A model generated the notes under the pieces. That model was not told the origin of the DNA. It saw only the letters and a program-made list of their open reading frames with translations, and searched no databases. Below are positions 63,984-64,000 of a stretch of DNA of 64,000 nucleotides, piece by piece. The stretch covers positions 186,001 through 250,000 of the forward strand of contig NZ_CP114778.1 in the NCBI RefSeq assembly GCF_027359395.1, given 5' to 3'. How positions within the stretch are numbered: position 1 is the stretch's first letter; each line of letters starts with the position of its first letter. The position numbers and the translations under genes are program-made. The DNA comes from Prochlorococcus marinus str. MIT 1013 (GTDB lineage Bacteria > Cyanobacteriota > Cyanobacteriia > PCC-6307 > Cyanobiaceae).

Positions 63984-64000
63984 TGATTTCATTATCCAAT

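Overview
The window looks like chromosomal DNA of a marine Prochlorococcus, most likely a low-light-adapted lineage. The evidence is an AT-rich, compact gene layout, a divinyl-chlorophyll antenna gene of the Pcb family (33317-34375), a proteobacterial-type phosphoribulokinase as in alpha-cyanobacteria (13818-14720), an oxygen-dependent chlorophyll cyclase AcsF, and many cyanobacteria-only families (CGLD27, DUF3318, DUF3727, DUF3685, DUF2862). The strain is inferred from gene content only. No insertion sequence, prophage, CRISPR array or rRNA operon was seen. The only RNA gene found is an initiator tRNA.

Layout. 1-3.9 kb: the end of glgC, then gnd and pgl (oxidative pentose phosphate pathway), a CIA30-like protein and a small conserved protein. 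3.9-9.6 kb: ilvD, upp, a lumenal-type pentapeptide protein with a CobW metallochaperone, a small DnaJ-type zinc-finger protein and purS-purQ. 9.6-26.6 kb: mostly minus-strand housekeeping genes: class I aldolase, a Gfo/Idh oxidoreductase, accD, a minimal prepilin peptidase, prk, leuB, lpxD, proB, a YqeG-type phosphatase without an ordinary start codon, ruvX, several cyanobacterial unknowns and hisA; then a plus-strand csp41-like gene meeting pgsA tail to tail. 26.7-30.2 kb: small unknowns, a PPC-glutaredoxin fusion, a GNAT, an SDR and nth. 30.3-34.4 kb: an iron-linked neighbourhood with an Fe-type ABC ATPase, ferritin, a Crp-family regulator and the Pcb antenna. 34.6-40.4 kb: a peroxiredoxin-like protein without the catalytic cysteine, an orphan ABC ATPase, a pheophorbide-oxygenase-like Rieske protein, galE, tRNA-fMet and a decayed tRNA-like remnant. 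40.4-50.4 kb: asparaginase, CGLD27, rsfS, carB, acsF with an FdC2-like ferredoxin, and a hydroxyacid dehydrogenase. 50.5-58.3 kb: a three-gene ABC-2 exporter, a divergent Nramp relative, a phosphoribosyltransferase, a run of very small membrane proteins and a TauE-type permease. 58.3-64 kb: the glucosylglycerate cluster and two further unknowns.

The most coherent system is at 58355-63230. A glucosyl-3-phosphoglycerate synthase is divergent from a three-gene operon encoding a sucrose-phosphorylase-like enzyme, an MPGP-type HAD phosphatase and a glycerate kinase. Together these could make glucosylglycerate from 3-phosphoglycerate and sugar nucleotide, split it with phosphate, and return glycerate to the phosphoglycerate pool. 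Inside the operon an exact 52-bp tandem duplication at the phosphorylase/phosphatase junction has created a 19-residue mini-ORF. Its ends overlap both neighbours in the same ATGAGTAG manner, so the coupling of the two genes is kept.

Other points of interest: the apparent ATA start of the yqeG-like gene; a signal-peptide-like mini-ORF out of frame with ferritin at a T8 run; a 28-bp degenerate copy of part of the initiator tRNA; a catalytic-only type IV prepilin peptidase; and a GIY-YIG-like domain with a membrane anchor.
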